From: Streptomyces uncialis | Lineage (GTDB): Bacteria > Actinomycetota > Actinomycetes > Streptomycetales > Streptomycetaceae | NCBI RefSeq assembly: GCF_036250755.1 | Contig: NZ_CP109583.1 | Coordinates: 6,673,501 to 6,737,500 of the forward strand | Length of the DNA: 64,000 nucleotides | Reading direction: 5' to 3' | Part shown: positions 8,608 through 17,211 of the stretch, in pieces | Layout: the number at the start of each line of letters is the position of its first letter | How positions within the stretch are numbered: position 1 is the first letter of the stretch | The notes under the pieces: model-generated | Database searches by the model: none | What the model was told of the DNA's origin: nothing | The model's input: only the letters and a program-made list of their open reading frames with translations | Position numbers and translations under genes: made by a program

Positions 8608-9674
8608 CGACCCCCCGGACGGAACACCTCGTCCTGCCGGGGGTCCTCACCGCCGAGGAGGCCACCGCGACCGTGCGGGGGCTCCTCGCCGTGCAGCGGC
8701 CCGACGGCGCCATCCCGTGGTTCCGCGGCCACCATCTGGACCCCTGGGACCACACCGAGTCCGCGATGGCCCTCGACGCGGCCGGGGAGCACGAGGCCGC
8801 CGCCCGCGCCTACGCCTGGCTCGCCCGGCACCAGAACCCGGACGGCTCCTGGTACGCGGCCTACGCCGACGGCGACCCCGACGACGTCACCGACCACGCC
8901 CGCGAGACCAACTTCTCCGCGTACGTCGCCGTCGGCGTGTGGCACCACTACCTCGCCACCGGCGACGAGGGCTTCCTGGACCGGATGTGGCCCACCGTCT
9001 TCGCCGCCGTCGAGTTCGTGCTCGCCCTCCAGCAGCCCGGCGGACAGATCGGCTGGAAGCGCGAGCCGGACGGCACACCCGTCCCCGACGCCCTGCTGAC
9101 CGGCAGCTCCTCCATCCACCAGGCCCTGCGCTGCGCGCTCGCCCTCGCCGACCAGCGCGACGAGCCCCAGCCCGACTGGGAGCTGGCCGTCGGCGCGCTG
9201 CGCCACGCGATACGCCGCCACCCCGAACGGTTCCTCGACAAGAACCGCTACTCCATGGACTGGTACTACCCGGTGCTCGCCGGGGCGGTGTCCGGCGCGG
9301 AGGCCGCCCAGCGGATCGCCGGCGGCTGGGACCGGTTCGTCGTCCCCGGGTACGGGGTGCGCTGCGTGGTGCCCAACCCCTGGGTCACCGGCGGGGAGTC
9401 CGCCGAACTCGCCCTCGCGCTGTGGACGGTCGGGGAGTCGGACCGGGCCCTGGAGATACTCCAGTCCATCCAGCATCTGCGCGACCCGGACAGCGGTCTG
9501 TACTGGACCGGCTACGTCTACGCGGACCGCGCGGTATGGCCCGAGGAACTGACCAGCTGGACGGCCGGCGCGCTGCTGCTCGCCGTCGCCGCCCTCGGCG
9601 GGCACGAGGCGACCTGCGCGGTGTTCGCCGGTGACCGGCTGCCCTGGGGCCTGGACGCCCCCTGCTGCGCCTGA
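8604..9674 (+). CDS. Prenyltransferase/squalene-cyclase-like alpha-toroid protein
   Basis: This 356-aa protein has repeated helical-hairpin segments typical of alpha/alpha toroid proteins (prenyltransferase, terpene cyclase or glycosidase-like): LAVQRPDGAIPWF, LARHQNPDGSWYAAY, LALQQPGGQIGWK, QSIQHLRDPDSGLYW. I do not see the DXDD motif of squalene-hopene cyclases, so enzymatic cyclisation is unsupported; it may be a sugar-acting or carrier protein. GTG 8604 overlaps the methyltransferase stop (GTGA). It is the last gene of the three-gene operon and is followed by a strong terminator. Confidence 0.75.
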   Translation: MTTPRTEHLVLPGVLTAEEATATVRGLLAVQRPDGAIPWFRGHHLDPWDHTESAMALDAAGEHEAAARAYAWLARHQNPDGSWYAAYADGDPDDVTDHARETNFSAYVAVGVWHHYLATGDEGFLDRMWPTVFAAVEFVLALQQPGGQIGWKREPDGTPVPDALLTGSSSIHQALRCALALADQRDEPQPDWELAVGALRHAIRRHPERFLDKNRYSMDWYYPVLAGAVSGAEAAQRIAGGWDRFVVPGYGVRCVVPNPWVTGGESAELALALWTVGESDRALEILQSIQHLRDPDSGLYWTGYVYADRAVWPEELTSWTAGALLLAVAALGGHEATCAVFAGDRLPWGLDAPCCA

Positions 9675-9732
9675 GCACCCGTACGACGGGGCGGCCTTGA
9701 GCACCCGTACAGCGGGCCCTGAGCACACGTAC

Positions 9733-9766
9733 GGCGGGGCGGGGCCGTCTCCGGCCCCGCCCCGCC
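9733..9766 (+). terminator. Intrinsic terminator of the GT operon
   Basis: A perfect 15-bp GC stem (9733-9747 with 9752-9766) and a 4-nt loop TCTC lie 59 bp after the operon stop. There is no T-tract, as is common in Streptomyces. Just upstream a GAGCACCCGTAC-like motif is repeated three times. Confidence 0.75.
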
Positions 9767-9782
9767 CGGACCGCGTGGCCGG

Positions 9783-10067
9783 TCAGCGGCGTACGCGGTT
9801 CGCCACGGTGTGCCCGACGAGGAGATAGACCACGGCGGCGAGGCCGTAGCCCGCGACCACCCGTGCCCAGTCCTGGTCGAACGTGAAGAGGTCGTGCGAC
9901 CAGCCCGCGAGCCAGTGCGCACTGTCCTGCACGAACTGGACGAGCGCGTTGCCGCGATTCGCGTCCAGCAGGTACATCAGGATCCACAGGACCAGGATGA
10001 AGGCCATGACGTCCGCCACGGCCGCGATGATCCTGCCCGCCTGGCCGGTTCTCCGATGTGTGGTCAT
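9783..10067 (-). CDS. Small two-helix membrane protein
   Basis: A 94-aa predicted membrane protein with hydrophobic segments at about 14-33 (IIAAVADVMAFILVLWILMYLL) and 68-85 (VAGYGLAAVVYLLVGHTVA), joined by a polar loop containing NRGNALVQFVQDSAHW. I do not recognise a named family. The ATG at 10067 has GGAGG almost touching it, too close to be optimal; a GTG at 10094 is in frame, so the start is uncertain. It lies convergent to the glycosyltransferase operon. The function is unknown. Confidence 0.65.
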   Translation of the reverse strand: MTTHRRTGQAGRIIAAVADVMAFILVLWILMYLLDANRGNALVQFVQDSAHWLAGWSHDLFTFDQDWARVVAGYGLAAVVYLLVGHTVANRVRR

Positions 10068-10137
10068 ACCTCCCGCTTGACCCGTCGTGGACACTTCAAA
10101 CCCGGATACCGGCGGCCCGGTCGGGCGCGGGGAACGC

Positions 10138-10171
10138 CGATGGCCCCACCCCGGGAGGGGTGGGGCCATCG
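10138..10171 (-). terminator. Intrinsic terminator
   Basis: A long perfect stem CGATGGCCCCACCCC with its complement around a 4-nt loop lies about 20 bp downstream of the stop of the DUF5336-like gene. Confidence 0.8.
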
Positions 10172-10191
10172 GTCCGGATCCGTGCGAAGGG

Positions 10192-11046
10192 TCAGCCCCG
10201 CTGGATGCCCGAGGTGTCCTGGAGGACGCCGCGACGGCCGTCCTGCGTCTGGGCGATCAGCCCGGGGCCGCGCTGCTCCACCGCCAGATACCAGGTACCG
10301 GGGGCGAGTTCGGCGATCGGGGTCGGCGAGCCGTCCTCCGCGTACAGCGGACGCGGCACCGGCACGGCGAACCAGAACGGCGAGAAGTCCCCGCCGGACG
10401 ACGGCTGCCCGGGAGCCTGCGGACCGGGCGCCGGGGCGCCGGGCTGCTGGCCCTGCGGGGCGCCGCCCGGGGCACCGAACGGGCCCGGCTGCGGCTGCCC
10501 GCCGAAGGAGGGCTGGCCGCCCGGTCCGCCCGGGTAGCCGTACCCGCCCTGCGGCGGCTGCTGCCCGTACGGCTGCGGGGTCTGCGGACGCGGGGCGCCC
10601 AGCAGCGGTGCCTTCAGCGCGGGCACCAGCGGGGTCGCCACGGCCGCGCCCGCGAGGAGCACCGCCGCGATCAGCCCGAGGATCAGGCCCGCGCCCGCGT
10701 CCGGGGAGAGCGAGCCGCTGCTGTCGAACGCGCCCGCCGGGTCGAAGATGTACCCCAGCGCGCTCCAGGCCGCGAAGATCGCGAAGGCCACACCGAACTG
10801 GCCGAGGTCCAGCCCCACGATCTTGCGCGGCTGCGGCTGGGCGTGCGAGACGACGATCAGCGCGGCCGCGATGATGCCCGCGAGGAACACGCTCATCAGG
10901 GTCGGCGCGCTGTCCCAGGCGTTCGGGAAGTCGGCTCCGTCACCGGCTCCGTCGATCGAGTACATGTCGAGGAACGAGGCGACGAAGAGCAACACCGCTG
11001 CTCCGATCACCACGCCGTCGCCTCTAGTGAGGGAGCGGATATTCAC
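10192..11046 (-). CDS. DUF5336-like integral membrane protein with Pro/Gly/Gln-rich tail
   Basis: A 284-aa protein. The N-terminal ~140 residues hold four hydrophobic segments (VVIGAAVLLFVASF, LMSVFLAGIIAAALIVV, FGVAFAIFAAWSALGYIF, AGLILGLIAAVLLAGAAVA) resembling the actinobacterial DUF5336 membrane family. A low-complexity segment rich in Pro, Gly and Gln follows (QPYGQQPPQGGYGYPGG), then a ~60-aa C-terminal patch with TWYLAVEQRGPGLIAQTQDG that looks folded and probably cytoplasmic. The start is ATG 11046. It is monocistronic with a terminator. The function is unknown. Confidence 0.75.
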   Translation of the reverse strand: MNIRSLTRGDGVVIGAAVLLFVASFLDMYSIDGAGDGADFPNAWDSAPTLMSVFLAGIIAAALIVVSHAQPQPRKIVGLDLGQFGVAFAIFAAWSALGYIFDPAGAFDSSGSLSPDAGAGLILGLIAAVLLAGAAVATPLVPALKAPLLGAPRPQTPQPYGQQPPQGGYGYPGGPGGQPSFGGQPQPGPFGAPGGAPQGQQPGAPAPGPQAPGQPSSGGDFSPFWFAVPVPRPLYAEDGSPTPIAELAPGTWYLAVEQRGPGLIAQTQDGRRGVLQDTSGIQRG

Positions 11047-11199
11047 TTCAGGTCCTTCGTCCGTCGTCTGTTCGGTCGCTGGTGAGGGGCGTCGCTGTCG
11101 CCGTCGAGGGTGTGCGAAGCGCGGGGGCGGCCCTACATCGTAGGGGTGACCCTATCGTCGGCGCGCCGAAGGTGTCTGCCAGGTCAGGGGCTGTGCGTA

Positions 11200-12270
11200 C
11201 TACCCGCGCAGAAAACTCATGATTCCCTCGGAGATCCCCCGCGCCGCCCGTTCCCGCCACGCGCCGCTCGTCAGCAGAGCCGCGTCCTCGGGGTCACGCA
11301 TGTTGCCGCATTCGATGAACACCTTCGGGACCTGCGAGAGGTTGAGGCCCCCGAGGTCGTCACGGACATCGAGCGCCGTACCGTCGCCGACGTAGTTGGA
11401 CGGCGCGCTCCCGGTGGCCCGTACGAAGTGCCCCGCGATACGTTCACCCAGGTCACGGGAGCGGCCGACGATCGGCGCCGTGTTCGCCCCGGGGCCCTCC
11501 AGCAGCGCGGGAAGGATCATGTGGAAGCCGCGGTTGCCCCGCGCCGAGCCGTCCGCGTGGACCGATACCACGGCGTCCGCGAGCGCCTCGTTGCCGATCC
11601 GGGCCCGCTCGTCGACGCAGGGGCCCCAGGGGCGGTCCCCGTCATGGGTGAGGACGACGGTCGCGCCCTGCGCGCGCAGCTGGGAGCGCAGCACCCGTGA
11701 CACATCGAGGGTGAACTCCGCCTCGGTGTACGCCTTCCCGCCCGCGACGGCGTTGGTCGAGGTGCCGGTGGCGTCGCACGCCTTGCGGCCGGTGCCCATC
11801 TCGACCTGCCGCCCGATCTCCTCGGTGTGCCGGAAGTTGCCCGGGTTGTGTCCCGGGTCGATCACGACGACCTTGCCGCTCAGGGGCAGTCGCGCGGGGC
11901 TCTCCCCGTCCCGGGGCGTGCCGCCGCCCGGTCCGGCCGTACCGGGGCGGGTGCCGTCGGGGGTGGCCCCCGGGGCGGCGGGGGCGCTCGCGGCGCCGCT
12001 CCTCGTGGCACCGTCCCTCGTGGTGCCGTCCGTCGCCGGGCGGGTGGCGGGGGAGCCCGGGCCGTTCGCGGTGGGTGCCTGGCCGCGGGCGTCCTCGGTG
12101 CCGGAGCCCGCGGGGGTCCCGCCGGCGGTTGGTGTGCCGTCGTCCGTGAGCTGGACGGCGAGGGCCGCGATCACCACGGCGGACACCACGACGGCCGCCG
12201 CGGTGAGCGCCGGACGGCGGGTGCGGCGCGGCGGGCGCGGGGGGTCGAACTCGGGGCCGGCGTAGGACAC
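11200..12270 (-). CDS. N-acetylmuramoyl-L-alanine amidase (Amidase_3)
   Basis: A 356-aa cell-wall hydrolase, predicted to be membrane-anchored by an N-terminal helix (residues about 21-41, LTAAAVVVSAVVIAALAVQL) after a basic stretch, followed by a ~90-residue Gly/Pro/Thr linker. The Amidase_3 domain starts at KVVVIDPGHNPGN; the zinc and catalytic residues are visible as H in DPGH, E in YTEAEF, H in SVHADG and E in FIECGNM. It cleaves the lactyl-alanine bond of peptidoglycan stem peptides outside the membrane. GTG 12270 is used; the Shine-Dalgarno is weak. Confidence in the family is high. Confidence 0.92.
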   Translation of the reverse strand: MSYAGPEFDPPRPPRRTRRPALTAAAVVVSAVVIAALAVQLTDDGTPTAGGTPAGSGTEDARGQAPTANGPGSPATRPATDGTTRDGATRSGAASAPAAPGATPDGTRPGTAGPGGGTPRDGESPARLPLSGKVVVIDPGHNPGNFRHTEEIGRQVEMGTGRKACDATGTSTNAVAGGKAYTEAEFTLDVSRVLRSQLRAQGATVVLTHDGDRPWGPCVDERARIGNEALADAVVSVHADGSARGNRGFHMILPALLEGPGANTAPIVGRSRDLGERIAGHFVRATGSAPSNYVGDGTALDVRDDLGGLNLSQVPKVFIECGNMRDPEDAALLTSGAWRERAARGISEGIMSFLRG

Positions 12271-12469
12271 GCCGCCACCCTACCCGCTGCCCCGGGCGAA
12301 CCCCCGCAGAACAGAAACCCCAGTTCAAGGCGGTCATACCGGGTAACGCCGGTTCCCGTTACGGTCCGTGGGCTCCGGTGCGTTCCGGTGGGTCCCTGTG
12401 CTGACCGGCTGTGGCCCCGCCGTCGGACCTGGGCCGGTCCGGTGTCTGGTCAGGGCAGTTGGCGGCCGG

Positions 12470-13180
12470 TCAGGGGCGTCCGGCGGGCTGCGAGAGGCTG
12501 GTGGGGGCCGGGGTGAGCGGGTCTCCGCCGGTGCGGCGCAGGACGCGCAGCGAACCCGTCGCCCCCGTCTCCTCGAAGGCGCCGGAGGCCAGCGCGCGCA
12601 GATGGACGCGGTACGGGGCCTGGCCCGTCATGATGTCCACCGGGTCCGGGAAGACGTCATGGATGACGAGCAGACCGCCCGGGACGAGATGCGGCGCCCA
12701 GCCCTCGTAGTCGGCGGTGGCGTGCTCGTCGCTGTGGCCGCCGTCGATGAACACCAGCCCCAGCGGGGTGTTCCACAGCGCGGCGATCTGCGGGGAGCGC
12801 CCGACCAGGGCCACCACATGCTCCTCCAGCCCGGCGCGGTACAGGGTCCGGCGGAACACCGGGAGCGTGTCCATCAGGCCCACCTCCGGGTCCACGGTGT
12901 CCGGGTCGTGGTACTCCCAGCCGGGCTGCTGCTCCTCGCTGCCCCGGTGGTGGTCGACGGTGAGCGCGGTGAGGCCCGCCGAACGGGCCGCGTCCGCGAG
13001 GAGGATCGTGGAACGCCCGCAGTAGGTGCCCACCTCCAGCAGCGGGCGGCCGAGGCGGGCGGCCGTCACGGCCGCCGCGTGCAGGGCGAGCCCCTCGTCC
13101 CGGGGCATGAAGCCGGGCGCCGCCCCGAAGGCGGACAACACCTCGGGCGCGGGCGGCGGAACGGGCTGTGACCTGGTCAT
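12470..13180 (-). CDS. Class I SAM-dependent methyltransferase (Methyltransf_24-like)
   Basis: A 236-aa protein. It has the SAM-binding loop LLEVGTYCGRSTILLADAAR at about residues 48-67, acidic TVDHHRGSEEQQPGWEYHD, FIDGGHSDEHATADYEGW and LLVIHDVFPDPVDIM, matching Methyltransf_24 enzymes. The pair of acidic and histidine residues after the beta-4 strand suggests metal-dependent O-methylation, but the substrate is unknown. ATG 13180 has AGGAG at 6 bp. It sits 149 bp downstream of the same-strand MFS gene and may be co-transcribed with it. Confidence 0.87.
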   Translation of the reverse strand: MTRSQPVPPPAPEVLSAFGAAPGFMPRDEGLALHAAAVTAARLGRPLLEVGTYCGRSTILLADAARSAGLTALTVDHHRGSEEQQPGWEYHDPDTVDPEVGLMDTLPVFRRTLYRAGLEEHVVALVGRSPQIAALWNTPLGLVFIDGGHSDEHATADYEGWAPHLVPGGLLVIHDVFPDPVDIMTGQAPYRVHLRALASGAFEETGATGSLRVLRRTGGDPLTPAPTSLSQPAGRP

Positions 13181-13329
13181 CTCGGCTCCTGGCGGTACGG
13201 CGGACAGGGCGCGGCCGGGCCGCGCCGTCATGCTGGCACAGCCGCCGGACCGGCGGCGGCGGGGGTGCCCGTCCGGCGGGGCGCGCACGGCCGGGCGGGA
13301 CGCGGGGGAGGCGGGGGCGCGGGTCACCG

Positions 13330-14781
13330 TCAGGGCGCGCGGCGGGGGTTCGGCAGACAGAGGGCGAGGACGAGGCCCACGGCCACCGCGCCCGTCGCGA
13401 TCAGGAACGAGAGCCGGAAACCGGTCATGCTGGGGATCTCCGTACCGTCCAGCGGGATCGCCGTACGGGCGATGACCATCCCGATCACCGCGCTGGACAC
13501 CGAGGTCCCGATGGACCGCATCAGGGTGTTGAGGCCGTTCGCCGCGCCCGTCTGGGACGGGTCCACCGCGTGGGTGATCAGGGTCGGCAGCGACGCGTAC
13601 GCGAGGCCTATGCCCGCGCCCATCACCACCGAGATCACCACCGTCTGCCAGGCGGCGCTCATCATCCCGAGACCCGCCGCGTACGCGGCTCCGATGACCA
13701 GCATCCCGAGGACGAGCGTGAACCGGGCCCCGTACCGCGCGGACAGCCGCGCGTACACCGGGGCGGTGAACATCATGGTGAGGCCGAGCGGGGCCACGCA
13801 CAGTCCGGCGACCACCATCGACTGTCCGAGGCCGTGGCCGGTGGAGGCCGGGAGCTGGAGCAGCTGCGGCAGGGTCAGGGAGATCACGTAGAAGCTGACA
13901 CCGAGCATGATCGACGCGAGGTTGGTGAGCAGCACCTCGCGGCGGGCGGAGGTCCGCAGGTCCACCAGCGGCGCCGCGCGCCGCAGTTCCATGTACCCCC
14001 AGGCCAGCAGGGTGACGAGGGCCCCGCCGAACATGCCGAGGGTGAGCGGGGAGGCCCAGCCCCAGGCGTCGCCCTTGGTGATCGGCAGCAGGAACAGCAC
14101 GAGCCCGGCGGTGAGTCCGAGCGCGCCCGGTATGTCGAAGCCGCCGGTGGCGCGTACCCCGGACTCCGGGACGAACAGCAGGGTCAGCACGATCCCGAGG
14201 GTGCCGAGCGCGGCCGAGCCGAAGAACAGGGTGTGCCAGTCGAGGTGCTGGGCGGTCAGCGCGGCGGCGGGCAGCGCGAGGCCGCCGCCGACCCCGATCG
14301 ACGAACTCATCAGCCCCATCGCCCCGCCGAGCCGGTCCGGCGGCAGCACGTCCCGGATCAGCCCGATGCCCAGCGGGATCGCGCCCATCCCGAAGCCCTG
14401 GAGCGCCCGCGCCGCGATCATCACCGTCAGATCGCTGGTGAACCCCGCGGCCAGGGACCCCACGACCATCAGGGACAGACTGACGACCAGCATCCGCCGC
14501 TTGCCGTGCAGATCGCCGAGGCGGCCCATCACCGGGGTGGCCACCGCGCCCGCGAGCAGGGTGGAGGTCAGGACCCAGGTCGCGTCGGCCACCGAGGTGT
14601 TCAGCAGTACGGGCAGGTCCTTGATGACCGGCACCAGCAGGGTCTGCATCACCGCGACGGTGATGCCCGCGAACGCGAGCACCGGGACGACGCCTCGCCC
14701 GTCACGCGGGGAGCGGCCGGTGGCGGCGAGCCCGGTCCGGACGGACCGTACGGACGGGTCCCGCTGCGTCGGCTGCGGCAT
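13330..14781 (-). CDS. MFS transporter, DHA2 family drug exporter
   Basis: A 483-aa transporter with about 14 hydrophobic helices. The MFS signature GRLGDLHGKRRML lies between helices 2 and 3, and the antiporter motif C region GIGVGGGLALPAAAL in helix 5. Residues such as DATWVLTSTLLAGAVATPV are typical of EmrB/QacA proton-coupled exporters. The N-terminus is short and basic. No dedicated regulator is adjacent; the downstream same-strand methyltransferase could be linked. The substrate is unknown. Confidence 0.9.
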   Translation of the reverse strand: MPQPTQRDPSVRSVRTGLAATGRSPRDGRGVVPVLAFAGITVAVMQTLLVPVIKDLPVLLNTSVADATWVLTSTLLAGAVATPVMGRLGDLHGKRRMLVVSLSLMVVGSLAAGFTSDLTVMIAARALQGFGMGAIPLGIGLIRDVLPPDRLGGAMGLMSSSIGVGGGLALPAAALTAQHLDWHTLFFGSAALGTLGIVLTLLFVPESGVRATGGFDIPGALGLTAGLVLFLLPITKGDAWGWASPLTLGMFGGALVTLLAWGYMELRRAAPLVDLRTSARREVLLTNLASIMLGVSFYVISLTLPQLLQLPASTGHGLGQSMVVAGLCVAPLGLTMMFTAPVYARLSARYGARFTLVLGMLVIGAAYAAGLGMMSAAWQTVVISVVMGAGIGLAYASLPTLITHAVDPSQTGAANGLNTLMRSIGTSVSSAVIGMVIARTAIPLDGTEIPSMTGFRLSFLIATGAVAVGLVLALCLPNPRRAP

Positions 14782-15116
14782 GGGGTGGGGCCTCCGGGGT
14801 GTGGGCGGTGCGCGACGGGGTGGCGTGCGGGGGTGGTGCCGTGGTGGTGCGTGGTGGTCCGGGTGCGGTGCGGGGTGGTGCGTACGGGGTCGCCGTGGTG
14901 CGTCCGGGCGGGGACCGTTGCGGACTCAACCATCGGACGGTTCCCACGGTAGGTCCCGGCGCGGCCGTCCGACATGGTGCCCCCGGTACGGGGCCGGGGG
15001 CGCGCGGAAGTGCTCGGGCGCCGGGGTCGTACCCCGGGCGTGAGGGCCGGGACCGGGAGGCGGCCCCTCGGCGGGGCCTGCCCTCGGCCACGGCGGGCCC
15101 TGCCGGCCGCGGAGAG
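14782..15116. other. Intergenic region with GGTGGTGCG-type low complexity
   Basis: This 335-bp gap lies upstream of the MFS gene and downstream of the histidine kinase, both on the minus strand. About 14810-14900 is dominated by GTGGTG/GTGCG-type repeats. I see no gene; open frames here are low-complexity artefacts. No promoter could be assigned with confidence. Confidence 0.4.
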
Positions 15117-16373
15117 CTACCGGCCGCCACCCGGGGCGGGGCCCTCCTCATGGGCGGGCGACACCGGGAGGCCGACCCGGAGGGTGAGTCCGCCGGTGGG
15201 GTTCGCGGTCGCGGTGGCCGTACCGCGGTGGGAGGCGGCGATGGAGCGGACGATCGCCAGGCCCAGACCATGGCCCGAGCGGTCGCTGCCGACCCGTGAA
15301 CGCACTCGGTAGAACGGCTCGAAGAGCCGGTCCACCACGGCCCCGTCGACATACGGACCGGTGTTGTCCACCTCCAGCACCACCGTCGTCCCGTCCTGGA
15401 CGACGGAGAGATGGACCGAGCCCGCCTCGGTGACGTTGTGGGTGAGCGCGTTGTCGAGGAGGTTGAGGACCAGCTGCCGCAGGAGGGCGGCGTTGCCCAT
15501 GACCTCGCAGTCGGCCTCGGCGTCCACGGTGAGGCGGACCCCGCGCTCCGCCGCTCGCCCGGCCCGGTCGGCGGCGGCCCCTTCCGCGAGGTCGGCCAGG
15601 TCCACGGGGTCGGGGTCGAAGGGGGCGTGGTCCGCGGCGGCCAGGTCGAGCAGGGCCCGTACGACGCTGATGTTGCGTTCGTTGGTCTCCTGGAGCAGCC
15701 GGGTGAGCTCGGTGAGCTCCTCGCCGGCCGGGGCGCCGGCGGCGACCTGGAGGGCGGCCCGGGTGGTGGCCAGGGGGGTGAGCAGTTCATGGGAGGCGTT
15801 GGCGGCGAACCGCTGGTGCGCGGCGAAGGACCGCTCCAGACGGGCCAGCATGGTGTCGAAGGTGTCGGCCAGCCGCTTCAGCTCGTCCTCGGGACCCCGG
15901 GCGTGGATGCGTCCGGTCAGATTGCCGTCCGCCGCCCTGGCCGCGGCCTCACCGATGGTGTGCAGGGGGGCGAGCAGCCGCCGGGAGAGCAGCCAGCCGG
16001 CGCCGAGGCCGAGCGCCATCACCAGCAGCACCCCGCCGGCGGACACCAGCAGGACCGTGTTCCAGACGTCCTCCTCACTGGAGATGCTGTCCGCCCGCTC
16101 CATCGTCCGGCTCCGCGGCGAGGCGGGGTCGAGCGGGAAATGGGACGCCACGGCCGGGCCGGGCGACGCGTGGGGGAAGGGGCCGTCCGGGACGATGACG
16201 GTCGTGCTGAAGTCGTACGTGGGCAGGAAGCGCATCCCGACGTAGATGATCGCGACCATCAGCGTGGCGCACACCCCGAGGGCGCCGCCGAAGCCGAGGA
16301 AGAGGCGGCCGTGGATGCTCAGGGCCCGCCGCCGCTGCGCCCGCCCGCGCCGCCGCGGTCCCGGCCGTGTCAC
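15117..16373 (-). CDS. Two-component sensor histidine kinase
   Basis: A 418-aa membrane kinase. Helix 1 (LFLGFGGALGVCATLMVAIIYVG) and helix 2 (VLLVSAGGVLLVMALGLGAGWLL) flank an extracellular region of ~75 aa rich in Pro and Ser. A HAMP segment follows, then the phospho-acceptor ANASHELLTPLATTR and the ATPase boxes LLDNALTHN, DRLFEPFYRV and GHGLGLAIVRSIA. GTG 16373 overlaps the regulator stop by four bases, so the two are translationally coupled. The pair faces away from a divergent ABC exporter (17212-19327), which is its likely target, as in antibiotic or envelope-stress modules. Confidence 0.93.
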   Translation of the reverse strand: MTRPGPRRRGRAQRRRALSIHGRLFLGFGGALGVCATLMVAIIYVGMRFLPTYDFSTTVIVPDGPFPHASPGPAVASHFPLDPASPRSRTMERADSISSEEDVWNTVLLVSAGGVLLVMALGLGAGWLLSRRLLAPLHTIGEAAARAADGNLTGRIHARGPEDELKRLADTFDTMLARLERSFAAHQRFAANASHELLTPLATTRAALQVAAGAPAGEELTELTRLLQETNERNISVVRALLDLAAADHAPFDPDPVDLADLAEGAAADRAGRAAERGVRLTVDAEADCEVMGNAALLRQLVLNLLDNALTHNVTEAGSVHLSVVQDGTTVVLEVDNTGPYVDGAVVDRLFEPFYRVRSRVGSDRSGHGLGLAIVRSIAASHRGTATATANPTGGLTLRVGLPVSPAHEEGPAPGGGR

Positions 16374-17041
16374 CCGGTGCCCAGGTAGTAGCCCGCGCCG
16401 ATCGCGGTGTGCACCAGCCGGGGTTCGCCGAGTTTTCTGCGCAGGGTGTGCACCACCAGGCGGACCGCGTTGGTGAAGGGGTCGGTGTGCACGTCCCACG
16501 CCTTGTCGAGGAGGTACTCGGCGCTCAGCACCCCGCCGTCGGCGCGCATCAGCAGCTCCAGCACGGCGAGTTCCTTCGGGGCGAGGCGGATGCCGGTGCC
16601 CGCGCGGCTGACCTGGCGGCGATGGGTGTCCAGCCGTACATCGGCGAAGGTCAGGACCGGGGAGTGGGCCATGGGGCTGCGGCGGTACAGCGCCCGCAGC
16701 CGGGCGACCAGTTCGGGGAAGTCGAAGGGCTTCGCGAGATAGTCGTCGGCGCCCAGCCCGAGGCCCTCGACCTTGTCGCCGAGCCGGGAGGCGGCGGTCA
16801 GCATCAGCACGCGGCAGTCCAGACGCAGCGCGACGATCCGGCGGCACACCTCGTCGCCGTGGATCTCCGGCAGGTCCCGGTCGAGGACGACCGCGTCGTA
16901 GTCGTGGACGGTGAGCTGCTCCAGGGCCCGCGCCCCGTCGTGCACCACATCGACCGCCATCGCCTCCCTGCGCAGCCCGATCGCCAGGACCCGCGCCATG
17001 AACTGCTCGTCCTCGACCACCAGCACCCGCACGCGCGACAC
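16370..17041 (-). CDS. OmpR/PhoB-family response regulator
   Basis: A 223-aa regulator. The receiver starts VRVLVVEDEQFMARVLAIGL; the phospho-acceptor Asp is in VVLDRDLPEIHG, with switch residues LTAAS and the K in YLAKPFDFPEL. The winged-helix effector has RLAPKELAVLELLMR and VVHTLRRKLGEPRLVHTAIG. GTG 17041 is taken as the start because homologues begin just before the first beta strand. It is translated first, and its stop overlaps the kinase GTG. It probably acts in the 170-bp region shared with the ABC permease gene. Confidence 0.93.
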   Translation of the reverse strand: MSRVRVLVVEDEQFMARVLAIGLRREAMAVDVVHDGARALEQLTVHDYDAVVLDRDLPEIHGDEVCRRIVALRLDCRVLMLTAASRLGDKVEGLGLGADDYLAKPFDFPELVARLRALYRRSPMAHSPVLTFADVRLDTHRRQVSRAGTGIRLAPKELAVLELLMRADGGVLSAEYLLDKAWDVHTDPFTNAVRLVVHTLRRKLGEPRLVHTAIGAGYYLGTG

Positions 17042-17211
17042 CCTCTGCTCTTCATCGGTCCGACGGTTCGTTCCCGGTGGGCGGCCGGCCCCGCCGGACG
17101 CCCACCGGGTCCGTCCTACCAAACGGCGCCTTTGATCCGTGTATGAGATCCCCGCCGCGACGGCCCGCGGGCAAACCTCCGCCGAAACACCGTCCTCCTA
17201 GCGTGAGCGCC

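Noticed and set aside
12470..13801. Longer form of the methyltransferase from an upstream start
   Set aside because: The extra ~200 codons are out-of-frame sequence of the MFS gene; ATG 13180 has a proper ribosome site.
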